Positions 5,918 through 6,455 of a DNA stretch of 6,455 nucleotides are shown here, piece after piece (position 1 is the first letter of the stretch; each line of letters starts with the position of its first letter). The notes beneath the pieces were generated by a model. It ran no database searches. It was not told the DNA's origin and saw only the letters and a list, made by a program, of their open reading frames with translations. The translations under genes and the position numbers were made by a program. The stretch comes from Lentisphaerota bacterium (lineage in GTDB: Bacteria; Verrucomicrobiota; Kiritimatiellia; JAAZAB01): positions 1 to 6,455 of the forward strand of contig JAIVGW010000026.1 of NCBI GenBank assembly GCA_020201415.1, read 5' to 3'.

Positions 5918-5976
5918 TAATGAATTTTGGTGTTATATTTCAGATTAGAATTATATTTAGCCGTTAGCCTGAGGCC
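5891..5976. other. AT-rich junction segment and leader of the LamG gene
   Basis: Base composition changes abruptly at the T7 tract (5891-5897), from GC-rich ybeY coding sequence to a strongly AT-rich stretch, and returns to GC-rich coding from 5977. The segment marks the end of ybeY similarity and forms the upstream region of the next gene. A weak rightward promoter is possible, TTGGTG (5927-5932), 18 bp, TTATAT (5951-5956), but AT-rich DNA gives such matches easily. An in-frame TAG at 5965-5967 fixes ATG 5977 as the earliest ATG start of the downstream gene. I see no inverted repeats or integrase site here. Confidence 0.5.
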
Positions 5977-6455
5977 ATGATCAAATTAACAACCAACAAG
6001 GTGTTGGCGATTGCCATCGGAATGATGGTGCTGGCTGATTTCGGTCTGCTTGCGGCACAAGCCAATCCCACGTCGCTGCTGCGGTTCAGCGGCGACGACA
6101 GTTTTGTCAATCTGGGCAACAGCGCGGTTATCGATCTCAAGGACAAGGGGCCGTTCACCCTGGAAGCCTGGGTGTATTTCGAGTCGCTTAAGTCGGTCAA
6201 CATGCTGATGACGAAGGAGTCAACCACCGCACCGATGAATCGCGCTGGGCTGTCTTCTTCTTATACTAAATATTCATTCGGTGTGCGGGGAACGGGAACC
6301 CAGCTTTCAGCTTATAACGGGTCGGCCTGGGTCAATGCCACGGTGGCCTTGTCGGCGGGGACCTGGTATCATCTGGCTTTCGCGTATGACGGGACTGACC
6401 TCGAGTTTTTCCTGGATGGTGTCAGTGTGGGCTCCAGCGCGTTTTTGATTAATGA
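5977..6455 (+). CDS. Secreted LamG/concanavalin A-like domain protein, 5' part (runs off the window)
   Basis: The 159 visible codons are open to the window end. Residues 1-29 form a signal peptide: MIKLTTNK is the basic start, a hydrophobic core follows, and LAAQA is a plausible signal-peptidase I site before NPTSLL. Residues 33-159 match the start of a LamG/LamG-like jelly-roll domain: LLRFSGDDSFVNLGN, then GPFTLEAWVYF, and WYHLAFAYDGTDLEFFLDG followed by VSVG. These are the usual strand signatures of carbohydrate- or protein-binding LamG modules in large exported proteins. The full length, domain number and any sorting signal such as PEP-CTERM cannot be seen. ATG 5977 is preceded by GAGG (5971-5974) only 2 nt away, closer than usual, so translation may be weak; an in-frame stop at 5965 excludes a longer start. 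The gene sits directly after the broken ybeY and may belong to inserted or rearranged DNA. Confidence 0.85.
   Translation, partial: MIKLTTNKVLAIAIGMMVLADFGLLAAQANPTSLLRFSGDDSFVNLGNSAVIDLKDKGPFTLEAWVYFESLKSVNMLMTKESTTAPMNRAGLSSSYTKYSFGVRGTGTQLSAYNGSAWVNATVALSAGTWYHLAFAYDGTDLEFFLDGVSVGSSAFLIN

Overview
The window reads as bacterial chromosome with an accessory-looking left edge, a compact conserved core and a rearranged right edge. The closest family flavour I recognise is the PVC superphylum (Kiritimatiellota/Lentisphaerota-like). This rests on the style of the DNA polymerase III delta subunit, a PgpH-type HD phosphodiesterase directly followed by ybeY, and a secreted LamG-domain protein. It is an impression from remembered families, not a database result, and is held with low to moderate confidence.

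Left edge (1-666): helically phased TTAGGGACAGT-type repeats (8-52) lie about 110 nt beyond the 3' end of a leftward tRNA with anticodon CAT, most likely tRNA-Ile2 (162-235). No gene lies between the tRNA and 666. That stretch holds a putative tRNA promoter, a patch of degenerate short direct and inverted repeats (301-492), and a 133-bp palindromic MITE-like element (520-652) flanked by a 5-bp direct repeat AGGAT. The element sits in the leader of a universal-stress-protein remnant (667-900) that has lost its middle. The remnant's 3' end overlaps the 3' end of the convergent holA.

Core (865-5814): holA (DNA polymerase III delta) runs leftward. Divergent from it, a rightward and probably co-transcribed series encodes a HIT-family nucleotide hydrolase/phosphorylase, a class I/II PLP aminotransferase, a PgpH-like membrane HD phosphodiesterase (predicted c-di-AMP hydrolase) with an unusually short extracytoplasmic domain, and the start of ybeY. 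Intergenic gaps are about 40 nt, and ybeY overlaps pgpH by 101 nt. Two of these products, HIT and PgpH, plausibly act on nucleotide signals or alarmones.

Right edge (5714-6455): ybeY loses family similarity at a T7 tract near 5891 and stops at 5917, without its zinc-binding catalytic motif. An AT-rich segment follows, then the 5' part of a gene for a secreted LamG/concanavalin-like protein that runs off the window. The break is either a real rearrangement or an assembly junction.

I found no CRISPR array, rRNA or complete transposase, and no convincing unknown multi-gene system. The most informative anomalies are the broken ybeY, the possible tRNA-anchored integrative-element end at the left, and the palindromic element inserted at the usp ribosome-binding site.
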